Positions 40,994 to 50,581 are shown, numbered from the stretch's first letter. The stretch: DNA of 64,000 nucleotides from Streptomyces physcomitrii (GCF_012273655.1 NZ_JAAWWP010000027.1:1-64000); one strand, 5' to 3'. The notes: a model not told the origin generated them from the sequence alone. Program-made: numbers and translations.

Positions 40994-41857
40994 ATGAGGC
41001 GGTTGCGGGAGAGACCCGGGCGTGTGGTGGGGGTGCTCGCGGCGGGGGCGCTGCTCGCCGCGGGATGCGCGGACGGCGGCGGGAGCGGGGACGGCCGGGC
41101 GAGTCGCGGACCGGCGAAGCCGCGGGGCAAGGGCGGCACCGCGAGCGCGGCTCCGGCGGCCCCCGCTCCAGCCCCCGCGCCGACGATCGAGGCGGATCCC
41201 GGAAAGCAGCCCAAGTCCCCTGCCGAGGCGCGGGAGTTGGTGCGCGAGGTGATCGCGGACCCGGCGCTCTTCGGCGGCTCGGTGGAGCAGGCGCGGCCCT
41301 ACGAGAGCGATCCGGCCACCTGGTCGGTGCTCGGCGGCGACTGCGTCTGGGCGCGCGAGCCGCTGCCGAATGACGTACTGGCCACCCTCACCCGGCACTT
41401 CGTACTGCCCGCGGCGAAGGGCAAGGGGCCGCTGCGGCTGAGCGCGACGGTCACCGTGCACCCGACCGTGCTCGACGCTGCCTGGGAGCAGGCGGGGATG
41501 CTGGAGGAGGCGATCGGCTGCTCCGAACAGACCCTGCGCCAGGGCGAGAAGCTCTCGAAGCTGGTGTCCACCGCCTACGCCTGGGGCGAGGGCGGCAACG
41601 CCTACGCCGAGGACTCCCTGATCGAGCTGGGCGAGTGCACCACCGAGGGGCAGGGCGGCCCCTATCCGTACCAGTGGCAGCAGGCCACCTTCGGTCCGGT
41701 GGTGGTGAGCGTCTCCGCTTGCGCGGGCGAGGGCTGGGACAAGCGGGAGACGATGGCGGCGGCCCAACAGCCGGTGCCCCGGATGCTGTTGCGCGCGGAG
41801 AAGGCGATCGGCCGGCCGGTCGAGTCCAAGTCCGGCTCGTCCAAGGGGAGTTCGTGA
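40994..41857 (+). CDS. Secreted lipoprotein preceding sensor kinases
   Basis: The 287-aa protein has a basic n-region, a hydrophobic core and lipobox LLAAGC (Cys about 25), then a Gly/Ala/Pro-rich linker to about residue 75 and a globular domain with paired cysteines (GDCVWAREPLP; AIGCSEQTL; ELGECTTEG; VSACAGEG). No family recognised. Its stop shares bases with the start of the first kinase gene, so the two are coupled. A role in binding a ligand or stabilising the kinase's extracellular part is a reasonable inference. Confidence 0.8.
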   Translation: MRRLRERPGRVVGVLAAGALLAAGCADGGGSGDGRASRGPAKPRGKGGTASAAPAAPAPAPAPTIEADPGKQPKSPAEARELVREVIADPALFGGSVEQARPYESDPATWSVLGGDCVWAREPLPNDVLATLTRHFVLPAAKGKGPLRLSATVTVHPTVLDAAWEQAGMLEEAIGCSEQTLRQGEKLSKLVSTAYAWGEGGNAYAEDSLIELGECTTEGQGGPYPYQWQQATFGPVVVSVSACAGEGWDKRETMAAAQQPVPRMLLRAEKAIGRPVESKSGSSKGSS

Positions 41858-43986
41858 TGGAGCGGTTGCTTCCCGCGGATCCCTCGCACTGGGGCGGGCA
41901 CCGGCTGCTCGGGCGGCTCGGCTCCGGCGGCATGGGCGTGGTCTATCTGGCCCGCACCCCCTCGGGCGAGCTGGCCGCGGTCAAGGTGATCCAGCCCGAG
42001 TACGCCGAGGAGCCGGAGTTCCGGGCCCGGTTCGCCCGCGAGGTGACCGCCGCCCGGCAGGTGGACAGCCCCTGGGTGGTACGGGTGCTCGGCGCCGACA
42101 CCGAGGCGGCGGCGCCCTGGCTGGCGACGGCCTATGTGCCCGGCCCCTCGCTGGCCGAGGCGGTCACGGCGTACGGCCGGCTCCCCTCCCGGGCCGTGCG
42201 GTTGCTCGGCAAGGTGCTGGCGCGGGCGCTCGGCGCGGTGCACGCGGCGGGGCTCGCGCACCGCGATGTGAAGCCCGGCAACGTCCTGCTCGCCCTGGAC
42301 GGCCCCCGGCTGATCGACTTCGGCATCGCCCGCCGCACCACCGGCGAGGAGACCGCGCTGACCGCGGCGAGCGTGGTGGTGGGCACCCCCGGCTACCTCT
42401 CCCCCGAGCAGGCCAGGGCCGGCCGGGCCGGGCCGGCGAGCGATGTGTTCTCCCTCGGCTGCGTCCTCGCCTACGCGGCCACCGGGCAGCCGCCCTTCGG
42501 CACCGGCGAGAGCGGCGCGCTGCTCTACCGCACGGTCCACGACGAGCCGGACCTCTCGGCCGTCGAGGACGAGGCGCTGCGCGCGCTGCTGCGCCGCTGC
42601 CTGGCCAAGGACCCCGAACTGCGGGCCACCGCGGCCGAGTTGGACACGGCACTGATCGAGGACTCGGTGCGGCCCGGCATCGACTGGCTGCCGGACAGCG
42701 TGGTGCGGATGGTCTCCGACCGGGCCGCCGAACTCCTCGCGCTGCCGGGTGTCGAGGCCACCGAGGTACCGGCCGCGCCCGCCCCGCCCGGACGCCGCCG
42801 TTTCCTCGCCCTCGGCACCGGTGCGGCCCTGCTCGCCACCGGGGGCGGCGCCGGGGCGTGGGCGCTGCTGCGGGACGGCGACGACGGCGCAGCCCCGGCC
42901 GGGCGGCGCTGGGTGCTCGGGGTGCAGGCCGATCTGTCCGGCCCCGACAAGGCCTGGGGGCGCACCCAGGAGCAGGCGGCCCGGCTCGCCGTGGAGCAGT
43001 TCAACTCCCGTACGGACAAGGCCTTCACGCTCAGCCTGCGGGTGGCCGACGACCGCGGCGAGGCGGCGCGGGCGCGGGAGGTGGCCAAGAAGCTGGCCGG
43101 GGACCGGGACGTGCTGGCGGTCCTCGGGCCGACCTCCGCGGTCTCCGCCCCGGCGGTGGAGGCCTACGAGGGTGCCCGGCTCCCGCTGGTCTCGGTCTCC
43201 GAGCTGTCCGTCTCGGGGGCGACCTCGGCGCTGATGGGTCAGGCGCGGTACTACTTCCGGGCCGCGCCGATGACCTCGTACACGCCCTTCGGCACCGCGC
43301 TGGCGCTGGTGATGCAGCGGGCCTCGAAGCTGGGCATGCTGGTGGACCGGGCCGGGCGGCTGCTCGGCTGGGAGCCCGCGCAGCTGCTCCACGGGGCGGG
43401 GCGCATCGCGCAGTTGGAGATCCTGGACCGGGTGGTGCCCGCGGTGGTCACCGCACTCGACCCGGTGGCGCGGGACATCCTCGGCCGCGGCGCCGACAGC
43501 TTCTACTACTCCGGCACCGCCGAACGCGCCGCCGCCGTCGCCCGGCTGCTGCACCGGGAGGGCTTCACCGGACCCCGCTTCCTCGACCCCTTCTCGGCGA
43601 CCGCCGCCTTCACCGAGGCCGCGGGCGAGGCCGCCGAGGGCTGGCAGACGGTGGTCTCCTACTCGGACCCCGGCGCCAAGGCGGCGCGCGCCTTCGCCGC
43701 CGCCTACCGGAAGCGCTACGGGAAGGCGCCGGGCGTCTGGGCGGTGGAGGCCTACGACAGCGCGCGCCTGGTCATCGACCGGCTCGCCGCGCTCGCGGGC
43801 GCCGAGGCGCGCCGCCCCGGCGGTGAACGGCTCGCCGAGGCGCTGCGCAAGGCCGAGTTCACGGCGATCAACGGCACGTACACCTTCGACGAGAGCCTCG
43901 CGCTCGACGCCCAGCGGGTGTACCGCTACGAGGTGCGCGGCGGCCGCTTCCGCTACACCGGTCCGCTGACCGTCGGCGGGGTCTGA
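41857..43986 (+). CDS. Ser/Thr kinase fused to extracellular ABC-type ligand-binding domain (copy 1)
   Basis: The 709-aa protein has a kinase domain (about 14-265): glycine loop LGSGGMGVVYLAR, ATP Lys in AAVKVIQ, catalytic HRDVKPGN with Asp137, DFG in LIDFGIAR, and activation segment GTPGYLSPEQ. After an RRRF basic patch a single helix (about 315-340) crosses the membrane. The extracellular part (about 345-709) is a LivJ-like branched-chain amino acid receptor domain (VLGVQADLSGPDKAWGRTQEQAARLAVEQFN). Kinase residues are intact. It may transmit a nutrient signal across the membrane. GGGAG precedes the ATG. Confidence 0.9.
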   Translation: MERLLPADPSHWGGHRLLGRLGSGGMGVVYLARTPSGELAAVKVIQPEYAEEPEFRARFAREVTAARQVDSPWVVRVLGADTEAAAPWLATAYVPGPSLAEAVTAYGRLPSRAVRLLGKVLARALGAVHAAGLAHRDVKPGNVLLALDGPRLIDFGIARRTTGEETALTAASVVVGTPGYLSPEQARAGRAGPASDVFSLGCVLAYAATGQPPFGTGESGALLYRTVHDEPDLSAVEDEALRALLRRCLAKDPELRATAAELDTALIEDSVRPGIDWLPDSVVRMVSDRAAELLALPGVEATEVPAAPAPPGRRRFLALGTGAALLATGGGAGAWALLRDGDDGAAPAGRRWVLGVQADLSGPDKAWGRTQEQAARLAVEQFNSRTDKAFTLSLRVADDRGEAARAREVAKKLAGDRDVLAVLGPTSAVSAPAVEAYEGARLPLVSVSELSVSGATSALMGQARYYFRAAPMTSYTPFGTALALVMQRASKLGMLVDRAGRLLGWEPAQLLHGAGRIAQLEILDRVVPAVVTALDPVARDILGRGADSFYYSGTAERAAAVARLLHREGFTGPRFLDPFSATAAFTEAAGEAAEGWQTVVSYSDPGAKAARAFAAAYRKRYGKAPGVWAVEAYDSARLVIDRLAALAGAEARRPGGERLAEALRKAEFTAINGTYTFDESLALDAQRVYRYEVRGGRFRYTGPLTVGGV

Positions 43987-43999
43987 GGAGGGCGCGGGG

Positions 44000-46216
44000 A
44001 TGCGGGCACTGCGGCACCAGGACCCCGAGGAGGTGGGCGGCCACCGGCTGCTCGCGCGGCTCGGGGCGGGCGGCATGGGCGTGGTCTATCTGGCCCGCGC
44101 GGGCGGCGGCGCCCTGGTGGCGCTGAAGGTGATCCGCGCCGAGTACGCCGCCGACCCGGACTTCCGCGCCCGGTTCCGGCGCGAGGCGGGCCTCGCCGGG
44201 CGGCTCTCGGGCCGCTGGACGGTGCCGGTGCGGGCGGCCGACGCCGAGGCCGCCGAGCCGTGGCTGGCCACCGACTTCGTCCCCGGGCCCTCGCTCGCGG
44301 AGGCGGTGGCCGGGTACGGACCGCTGCCCGCGCCCGCGGTGCTCGGCCTCGGCGCCCGGCTCGCCGAGGCCCTGGCCGAGGTGCACGCGGCGGGCCTGGT
44401 GCACCGGGACGTGAAGCCGGGCAATGTGCTGCTCACCCGGGACGGGCCGCGCCTGATCGACTTCGGTATCGCCCGCGGCGGCGGCACCACCGCGCTGACC
44501 GCGGCGGACGCCGTGATCGGCACGCCCGGCTACCTCTCCCCCGAGCAGACCCGGATGCACGGCGGCGAGGTCGGCCCGGCGAGCGATCTCTTCTCGCTCG
44601 GCTGCGTGCTCGCCCACGCGGCCACCGGGCGGGCGCCGTTCGGCGGCGGGGACGCGGTGGCGGTGCTCTACCGCACCCTGCACGAGGCCCCCGACCTCGA
44701 CGGACTCGGGCGGCTGCCGCCCGCGGCCCGCGCGCTGATCGAGGGCTGCCTGTCCCGGGAGCCCGGCGCCCGGCCCACCGCCGAGCGGCTGCGCGCCGGA
44801 CTGGCCGCGCTCGGCGGCACGGCCGACCCGCGCGGCCAAGGCGGCTGGGGCGCGGTGGCTCCGGGGCCCGGCGACGACTGGCTGCCCCCGGCCCTGCTGC
44901 GCCTGGTCGCCGAGCGTGCGGCCCGCGCCCTCGACCCGCCGCCCCGGCTCGCGGCACCGGAGGGCGCCCCGGCGGACCCGGCGCCCACGACCGCCGAGGT
45001 CGCCCCGGCCGGGCCCGCCCGGCGCCGGTTCCTGGTGGTGGGCGGTGCGGCGGCCGCGGTGCTCGCCGCGGGCGGGGCCGGTGCCGCCGTGCTCGCGGCC
45101 CGCGGCTCCTCCTCGGCGGCGGACGGCCGCCCGGTCCGTCTGCTCGGCCTGCACGCCGAGTCGACCGGCGAACTGGGCGCCACCGGGCGGGCGTTGGAGC
45201 ACGGGGCCCGGCTCGCCGTGGAGGCGCACAACGCCCGTACGGACTCGCCCTTCCGCTTGGCCCTGAAGCGGGTCGGCGACGGCAGCGCGGCGCGGGCCCG
45301 CGCGGGCGCCGAGGCGCTGCTCGCCGCGGACCCGCCGGTGGTCGCGGTCCTCGGCCTCGCCACCGCCGAGGCGCTGAAGGCGGCGGCCCCGCTCTACGAC
45401 CGGGCCGGGACCGCGATGGTCCTGGTCTCCTACGACGGCGGCGCCGTCTCCCCCGCCGAGCAGCGCACCCTCTGCGTGACCCGGGCGACCGGGGCGATGG
45501 CGGCCATCCCGCTGCTCTCCTATCTGACCCGGGTACGGGAGGTGAGCCGGACCGCGGTCGTCCAGGACCTCTCCGGCGGCGCGGCGGCCGAGCAGTTGGC
45601 CCGGGACCTGCGCGAGTCCCCGCCCTCCGAGGGCACCACGCGCGTCCACCAAGTCCGCGCGGACCAGCGGGACTTCGGCGCGGTCACCGCCGCTGCCCTG
45701 GCCGGCCAGCCCGGTGCGGTGGTCTACGCCGGGGCGTCCCCCGAGCGTGCCGCGGCCCTCGCCCGGGAGCTGGCCGCCGCGGGGTACACCGGGGTGCGCG
45801 CCGCCACCGAGCCGGTGCTGCGGCCCGCCTTCCTGGACGCGGCGGGCGGGGCCGCGCGGGACTGGGTGATCGCCGCCCCGTACACCGACGCCGCCGCCGG
45901 ACTGACCGCGGCGGCCCGGGAGTTCGGCGCGGCCCACCGGAGGCGCTACGGCGGGCCGCCGCCCCGTTGGTCCGCCGAGGCCTACGACGCGGTGGGCCTG
46001 CTCGCCCAGGGCCTCGGCCGCCTCGACGGCTCCCGCGTCGAGCCGCGGGCGCTCGCGGACACCCTCTTCGGCCTGAGCCACCAGGGCGTCGCCAAGACCC
46101 TCAGCTTCGCCGCCGACAACACCCGCACCCTCACCTGGAAGAACACCGGCTTCCTCTACCAGGTCCGCGAGGGCGCCTTCCGCTTCCTCGGCCGCTACGA
46201 CCAGGTGCGGGACTGA
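44000..46216 (+). CDS. Ser/Thr kinase fused to extracellular ABC-type ligand-binding domain (copy 2)
   Basis: The 738-aa paralogue of the previous gene keeps the same layout: LGAGGMGVVYLAR, ALKVIR Lys, HRDVKPGN (Asp137), DFGIARGGGTTALT, a longer linker, one membrane helix (about 342-368), and a LivJ-like receptor domain (LLGLHAESTGELGATGRALEHGARLAVEAHN). The activation loop GTPGYLSPEQ is intact. It follows copy 1 by 13 bp with GAGG before the ATG, so both are in one operon. The receptor halves differ much more than the kinase halves, suggesting different ligands for a shared output. Confidence 0.9.
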   Translation: MRALRHQDPEEVGGHRLLARLGAGGMGVVYLARAGGGALVALKVIRAEYAADPDFRARFRREAGLAGRLSGRWTVPVRAADAEAAEPWLATDFVPGPSLAEAVAGYGPLPAPAVLGLGARLAEALAEVHAAGLVHRDVKPGNVLLTRDGPRLIDFGIARGGGTTALTAADAVIGTPGYLSPEQTRMHGGEVGPASDLFSLGCVLAHAATGRAPFGGGDAVAVLYRTLHEAPDLDGLGRLPPAARALIEGCLSREPGARPTAERLRAGLAALGGTADPRGQGGWGAVAPGPGDDWLPPALLRLVAERAARALDPPPRLAAPEGAPADPAPTTAEVAPAGPARRRFLVVGGAAAAVLAAGGAGAAVLAARGSSSAADGRPVRLLGLHAESTGELGATGRALEHGARLAVEAHNARTDSPFRLALKRVGDGSAARARAGAEALLAADPPVVAVLGLATAEALKAAAPLYDRAGTAMVLVSYDGGAVSPAEQRTLCVTRATGAMAAIPLLSYLTRVREVSRTAVVQDLSGGAAAEQLARDLRESPPSEGTTRVHQVRADQRDFGAVTAAALAGQPGAVVYAGASPERAAALARELAAAGYTGVRAATEPVLRPAFLDAAGGAARDWVIAAPYTDAAAGLTAAAREFGAAHRRRYGGPPPRWSAEAYDAVGLLAQGLGRLDGSRVEPRALADTLFGLSHQGVAKTLSFAADNTRTLTWKNTGFLYQVREGAFRFLGRYDQVRD

Positions 46217-46290
46217 GGGGTCCGCGCACCGGTTCCGGTCGGCGGCCCGTAGCGGCCCCGAGGGCGCCCGGCCCGGCACCCGTGCCCGGG

Positions 46291-46483
46291 GAACGGGCAG
46301 CGAACGGGCAGCGCCAAGGCCCCAAAAGGGCGCCCGCCCGCTGCCCGTTCGGCCCGAGGCACTGCTCATCGCGGGGCCCGGGGCGCTGCAAACGGGCAGA
46401 ACCGGGCACCGTCCGCGTTGCGCGGTGTCTGTTCGGGCAGGCCGGGGCACAGTAGAACTTCCCTCACGAGTCCGAACGGGCAC
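46291..46483. repeat. Six copies of a 10-bp motif before the DeoR gene
   Basis: GAACGGGCAG or close variants occur at 46291-46300, 46302-46311, 46341-46350 (inverted), 46390-46399 (AAACGGGCAG), 46431-46440 (GTTCGGGCAG) and 46474-46483 (GAACGGGCAC). The last three are spaced about 40 bp apart, near four helical turns. They fill most of the gap upstream of the polyol regulator and are candidate operators. Confidence 0.65.
46301..46351 (+). terminator. Terminator-like hairpin after the kinase operon
   Basis: CGAACGGGCAGCG pairs perfectly with its complement at 46339-46351, with a further CCC/GGG stem around an AAAA turn. It ends the kinase operon and is built from two of the 10-bp motifs, so it may be both terminator and operator. 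Confidence 0.6.
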
Positions 46484-46536
46484 CCCTGGCCACGGCCGGG
46501 CTCCCCGGCGGCGGCGAAGGCGAGGTGAGGACCGGC

Positions 46537-47307
46537 ATGGCGGCACTGGGCACGGACGAGCGCAGACGGCGCATCGTGCAGGCGGCGCGGGAGGCCGGCT
46601 CGGTGGATGTCACCGAGCTGGCGGCCCAGCTGAACGTGGCGAAGGAGACCGTCCGGCGCGATCTGCGCGTACTGGAGGACCACGGCCTGGTCCGGCGGAC
46701 CCACGGCGGGGCCTATCCGGTGGAGAGCGCGGGCTACGAGACGACGCTCGCGCACCGCACCACCATGCACGTACCGGAGAAGCGGCGGATCGCGGCGGCG
46801 GCCGTGGAACTGCTCGGTGACGCGGAGACGGTCTTCGTGGACGAGGGCTTCACCCCGCAGCTCATCGCGGAGGCGCTGCCCACCGACCGGCCGCTGACGG
46901 TGGTGACCGCCTCCCTCGCCACCGCCTCGGCGCTGGCCCGGCACGAGAAGACGGTGGTGCTGCTGCTCGGCGGCCGGGTCCGCCCGGGCACGCTGGCCAC
47001 CGTGGACCACTGGACCACGCAGATGCTCTCCGGCTTCGTCATCGACCTGGCCTTCATCGGCGCCAACGGCATCTCCCGGGAGCACGGGCTCACCACTCCC
47101 GATCCGGCCGTCGGCGGGGTGAAGGCGGAGGCGGTACGGGTCGCGCGCCGCCTGGTCTTCGCCGGGAGCCACACCAAATTCGGGGCGGTGAGCTTCTGCC
47201 GCTTCGCCTCGGTGGGCGATCTGGAGGCCATCGTCACCAGCACCGCCCTGCCCGCCGCCGAGGCGCACCGCTACGCGCTGCTCGGCCCGCAGGTCGTCCG
47301 CGCCTGA
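46537..47307 (+). CDS. DeoR/GlpR-family regulator of polyol genes
   Basis: The 256-aa protein has the DeoR winged HTH (IVQAAREAGSVDVTELAAQLNVAKETVRRDLRVLEDHGLVRRTHGGA; quoted in part) and the DeoR sensor domain with VFVDEGFT, GTLATVDHWT and SHTKFG, which bind sugar phosphates in known members. I chose ATG at 46537 with GAGG six bases before it; GTG at 46525 is possible. It precedes a polyol transporter operon and probably represses it, relieved by a phosphorylated intermediate. Confidence 0.88.
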   Translation: MAALGTDERRRRIVQAAREAGSVDVTELAAQLNVAKETVRRDLRVLEDHGLVRRTHGGAYPVESAGYETTLAHRTTMHVPEKRRIAAAAVELLGDAETVFVDEGFTPQLIAEALPTDRPLTVVTASLATASALARHEKTVVLLLGGRVRPGTLATVDHWTTQMLSGFVIDLAFIGANGISREHGLTTPDPAVGGVKAEAVRVARRLVFAGSHTKFGAVSFCRFASVGDLEAIVTSTALPAAEAHRYALLGPQVVRA

Positions 47308-47397
47308 GCCGCCCGCGGACCCCGCGCCCCGCCCGCCCCGCACCATCGAACTGTCCCCCTGTGCCCTTGTTGTGCACGCGTTTCCCCTGGAGCCTTC

Positions 47398-48759
47398 ATG
47401 CGAACACCGAGCCGACGAAGGCCGCGTACGGTGGCCGCCCTCGCCGCGGGGGCACTGCTCCCGCTCTCGCTGACCGGGTGCTGGAAGGGAGCCGCCGGTT
47501 CGGGCGGCGACTCCCTGAACGTCCTCATGGTCAACAACCCGCAGATGCAGGAGCTGCGCAAACTGACCGCCGCCCACTTCACCAAGGAGACCGGCATCAA
47601 GGTGAGCTTCACCGTGCTGCCGGAAAACGATGTCCGCGACAAGATCAGCCAGGACTTCGCCAACCAGGCCGGGCAGTACGACGTGGCCACCCTCAGCAAC
47701 TACGAGATACCCATCTACGCCCGCAACGGCTGGCTGCGCCCGCTGGACACCTATGAGGCGAAGGACACCGCCTTCGACCGCGAGGACATCCTCGCGCCGA
47801 TCCGGCAGTCGCTGCGCGGCGAGGACGGCAAGGTCTACGGCGAGCCCTTCTACGGCGAGTCCTCGTTCCTGATGTACCGCAAGGACGTCTTCGAGAAGCA
47901 GAACCTCGAGATGCCCGCGCACCCCACCTGGAAGCAGGTGGCCGCCCTCGCCGCGAAGGCGGACGGCTCCCAGCCCGGCATGAAGGGCATCTGCCTGCGC
48001 GGACTGCCCGGCTGGGGCGAGCTGACCGCCCCGCTGACCACCGTGGTGAACACCTTCGGCGGCACCTGGTTCGACAAGGGCTGGAAGGCGCGCCTCGACT
48101 CCCCGGAGTTCGCCAAGGCGACCAAGTTCTACGTGGACCTGGTGCGCGAGCACGGCGAGGCGGGCGCCGCCCAGTCCGGCTACGCCGAGTGCCTCAACAA
48201 CATGACCCAGGGCAAGAGCGCCATGTGGTACGACGCCACCGCGGGCGCCGGCTCCCTGGAGGCCAAGGGCTCCCCGGTGAAGGGCAAGATCGGCTACGTC
48301 CCCGCGCCGGTGGAGCGCACCAAGGGCTCCGGCTGGCTCTACTCCTGGGCCTGGGGCGTCCAGAAGGCCTCGCCCAAGGCGGACAAGGCCTGGAAGTTCC
48401 TCTCCTGGGCCTCCGGCAAGAAGTACGAGCGCCTGGTCGGCGAACGCTTCGGCTGGGCCAACGTGCCCGCGGGTAAGCGCAGTTCGACGTACGAGATCCC
48501 CGAGTACCGCAAGGAGGCGGCCGCCTTCCAGTCGGTGACCCGAGAGGCCATCCAGGGCGCGCGGCCCACCGACCCCGGGGTGCAGCCCCGCCCGGCGCCC
48601 GGCATCCAGTTCGTCGGGATCCCCGAGTTCACCGACCTCGGTCTGAAGGTCTCCCAGGAGATCAGCGAGGCCATCGCCGGACGCCAGTCGGTGGACTCGG
48701 CCCTTGAGACCTCACAGGGACTCGCCGAGAAGATCTCCGAGGAGTACGAGGGACGATGA
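47398..48759 (+). CDS. Polyol-type ABC transporter solute-binding lipoprotein
   Basis: The 453-aa protein has a basic n-region, lipobox LTGC (Cys about 28) and a family 1 binding domain: NVLMVNNPQMQELRKL, FANQAGQYDVATLSNYE, and long C-terminal helices. The pattern (YGEPFYGESSFLMYRKD) is that of sorbitol/mannitol-binding SmoE-like proteins. CTGGAG lies before the ATG. It starts a rightward operon with two permeases and a Zn-dehydrogenase, all coupled by overlaps. The ligand is probably a pentitol or hexitol. Confidence 0.88.
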   Translation: MRTPSRRRPRTVAALAAGALLPLSLTGCWKGAAGSGGDSLNVLMVNNPQMQELRKLTAAHFTKETGIKVSFTVLPENDVRDKISQDFANQAGQYDVATLSNYEIPIYARNGWLRPLDTYEAKDTAFDREDILAPIRQSLRGEDGKVYGEPFYGESSFLMYRKDVFEKQNLEMPAHPTWKQVAALAAKADGSQPGMKGICLRGLPGWGELTAPLTTVVNTFGGTWFDKGWKARLDSPEFAKATKFYVDLVREHGEAGAAQSGYAECLNNMTQGKSAMWYDATAGAGSLEAKGSPVKGKIGYVPAPVERTKGSGWLYSWAWGVQKASPKADKAWKFLSWASGKKYERLVGERFGWANVPAGKRSSTYEIPEYRKEAAAFQSVTREAIQGARPTDPGVQPRPAPGIQFVGIPEFTDLGLKVSQEISEAIAGRQSVDSALETSQGLAEKISEEYEGR

Positions 48760-49712
48760 GTGCGCTGACCAACACCCCCGCCCCGGCCGCCGTCGCCGGG
48801 CCCCCGGCACCCGAGGCCTCGGCCCGTCAGCGGCGGCTGCGCGCCTGGGCCACCAGGGCGCCGCTGCTCCCGGCCCTGATCTTCATGATCGTGATCACCC
48901 AACTGCCCTTCGTGGCCACGGTGTTCATCTCCTTCATGGACTGGAACGCGCTCTACCCGGACGCCCGCCACTTCGCCGGATTCGAGAACTACCGCGAGGT
49001 GCTGAGCGACGAGGCGCTGCGCCGCTCGGTGCTGACCACCGTGCTGCTCACGGTGACCGTGGTCCTGGTGAGCCTGGTCCTCGGCCTCGTGCTCGCCCTG
49101 CTGCTCAACCGGCGCTTCCCCGGCCGCGGCCTCGCCCGCACCCTGCTCATCGCGCCCTTCCTCCTGGTGCCGGTGGCCGCCGCCCTGCTGTGGAAGCACG
49201 TGCTCTTCAACCCCGAGTACGGACTGCTCAACGGGCTGCTGAACTGGGTCTTCGGGGACGGGGCCGCGCAGCCCCAGTGGGTGACCGACCATCCGCTGCC
49301 CGCCGTGGAGGCGGCGCTGATCTGGCAGTGGACGCCGTTCATGATGCTGATCCTGCTCGCCGGTCTGCAGAGCATGTCCGCCGAGCAGATCGAGGCCGCC
49401 CGGATCGACGGCGCGGGCAACTGGCAGATCTTCCGCCATCTGACGCTGCCGCATCTGCGCCGCTACCTCGAACTGGGCACCCTGCTCGGCTCGGTGTACA
49501 TCGTGCAGAACTTCGACGCGGTGTTCACCATCACCTCCGGCGGCCTGGACACCGCCAACCTGCCCTACACCGTCTACCAGACCTTCTACCAGGCCCATGA
49601 GAACGGCCTCGCCTCCGCGGCCGGGGTGCTCGTGGTCATCGGCTCCCTGATCCTCGCGACCTTCGCCCTGCGCGTGGTCTCGTCCCTCTTCCGTGAGGAG
49701 GTGGCGCGCTGA
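48756..49712 (+). CDS. Polyol-type ABC transporter permease (SmoF-like)
   Basis: The 318-aa MalF-type permease has a cytosolic N-terminus, first helix LLPALIFMIVITQLPFVATV, and the EAA loop EAARIDGAGNWQIFRHLTLP. The start overlaps the binding protein's stop (ATGA). No ATPase gene is in the operon, so a shared ATPase such as MsiK probably powers it. Confidence 0.92.
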   Translation: MSALTNTPAPAAVAGPPAPEASARQRRLRAWATRAPLLPALIFMIVITQLPFVATVFISFMDWNALYPDARHFAGFENYREVLSDEALRRSVLTTVLLTVTVVLVSLVLGLVLALLLNRRFPGRGLARTLLIAPFLLVPVAAALLWKHVLFNPEYGLLNGLLNWVFGDGAAQPQWVTDHPLPAVEAALIWQWTPFMMLILLAGLQSMSAEQIEAARIDGAGNWQIFRHLTLPHLRRYLELGTLLGSVYIVQNFDAVFTITSGGLDTANLPYTVYQTFYQAHENGLASAAGVLVVIGSLILATFALRVVSSLFREEVAR

Positions 49713-50581
49713 TGAGCGCCACGGCAACCGCCCCCGACGGCGCCGCCCGCGCCCGCTCCGCCCGCACCCGGCAGGGCCTGCTCTCCCTGGTCACCTGGGC
49801 CCTCTCGCTGGCCTTCTTCCTGCCGATCGCCTGGATGGTGCTGACCTCCTTCCACTCCGAGAGCGACGCGGCCACCAATCCGCCCTCGCTCGCGGCCTCG
49901 CTCACCCTGGACGGCTACCGGGACTTCTTCGGCGCGGACGGCGGCGCGAGCCCCTGGCCCTCGCTGCTCAACTCCCTTGTCGCCTCGGGTGGTTCGACCC
50001 TGCTGGTCCTGGTCCTCGCGCTGCCCGCCGCGTACGCGCTCTCCATCCGCCGGGTGGAGAAGTGGACCGACGTGCTCTTCTTCTTCCTGTCCACCAAGAT
50101 GCTGCCGGTGGTCGCCGGACTGCTGCCGGTCTACCTCTTCGCCCGGGACGCAGGGCTGCTCGACAACATCTGGGTGCTCGTCCTGCTGTACACCTCGATG
50201 AACCTGCCGATCGCGGTGTGGATGATGCAGTCCTTCCTCGCCGAGGTGCCGGTCGCCGTCATCGAGGCCGCGCAGATCGACGGCGCCCGGCTGCCGACCG
50301 TGCTCAGCAGGGTGGTGGCGCCCATCGCCGCGCCCGGCATCGCCGCCACCTCGCTGATCTGCTTCATCTTCTCCTGGAACGAGATGCTCTTCGCCCGGGT
50401 CCTGACCGGCGTCACCGCCCAGACCGCCCCGGTCATGCTGACCACCTTCATCACCAGCCAGGGCCTGTTCCTGGCGAAGGTGTGCGCCGCCTCCCTCATG
50501 ATCTCCCTGCCGGTGCTCGCCGCGGGGTTCGCCGCCCAGGACAAACTGGTCCAGGGCCTGTCCCTTGGAGCTGTCAAGTGA
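49712..50581 (+). CDS. Polyol-type ABC transporter permease (SmoG-like)
   Basis: The 289-aa MalG-type permease starts in TGATG with the preceding stop. Features: SLVTWALSLAFFLPIAWMVL as first helix, and EAAQIDGARLPTVLSRVVAP as EAA loop. It completes the membrane channel with the previous permease. Its stop overlaps the next GTG start (GTGA), coupling transport with catabolism. Confidence 0.92.
   Translation: MSATATAPDGAARARSARTRQGLLSLVTWALSLAFFLPIAWMVLTSFHSESDAATNPPSLAASLTLDGYRDFFGADGGASPWPSLLNSLVASGGSTLLVLVLALPAAYALSIRRVEKWTDVLFFFLSTKMLPVVAGLLPVYLFARDAGLLDNIWVLVLLYTSMNLPIAVWMMQSFLAEVPVAVIEAAQIDGARLPTVLSRVVAPIAAPGIAATSLICFIFSWNEMLFARVLTGVTAQTAPVMLTTFITSQGLFLAKVCAASLMISLPVLAAGFAAQDKLVQGLSLGAVK

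Noticed and set aside
40749..40997. 82-codon frame before the lipoprotein gene
   Set aside because: Arg/Gly-rich without a ribosome site and overlapping the lipoprotein start; it looks like chance in high-GC DNA.
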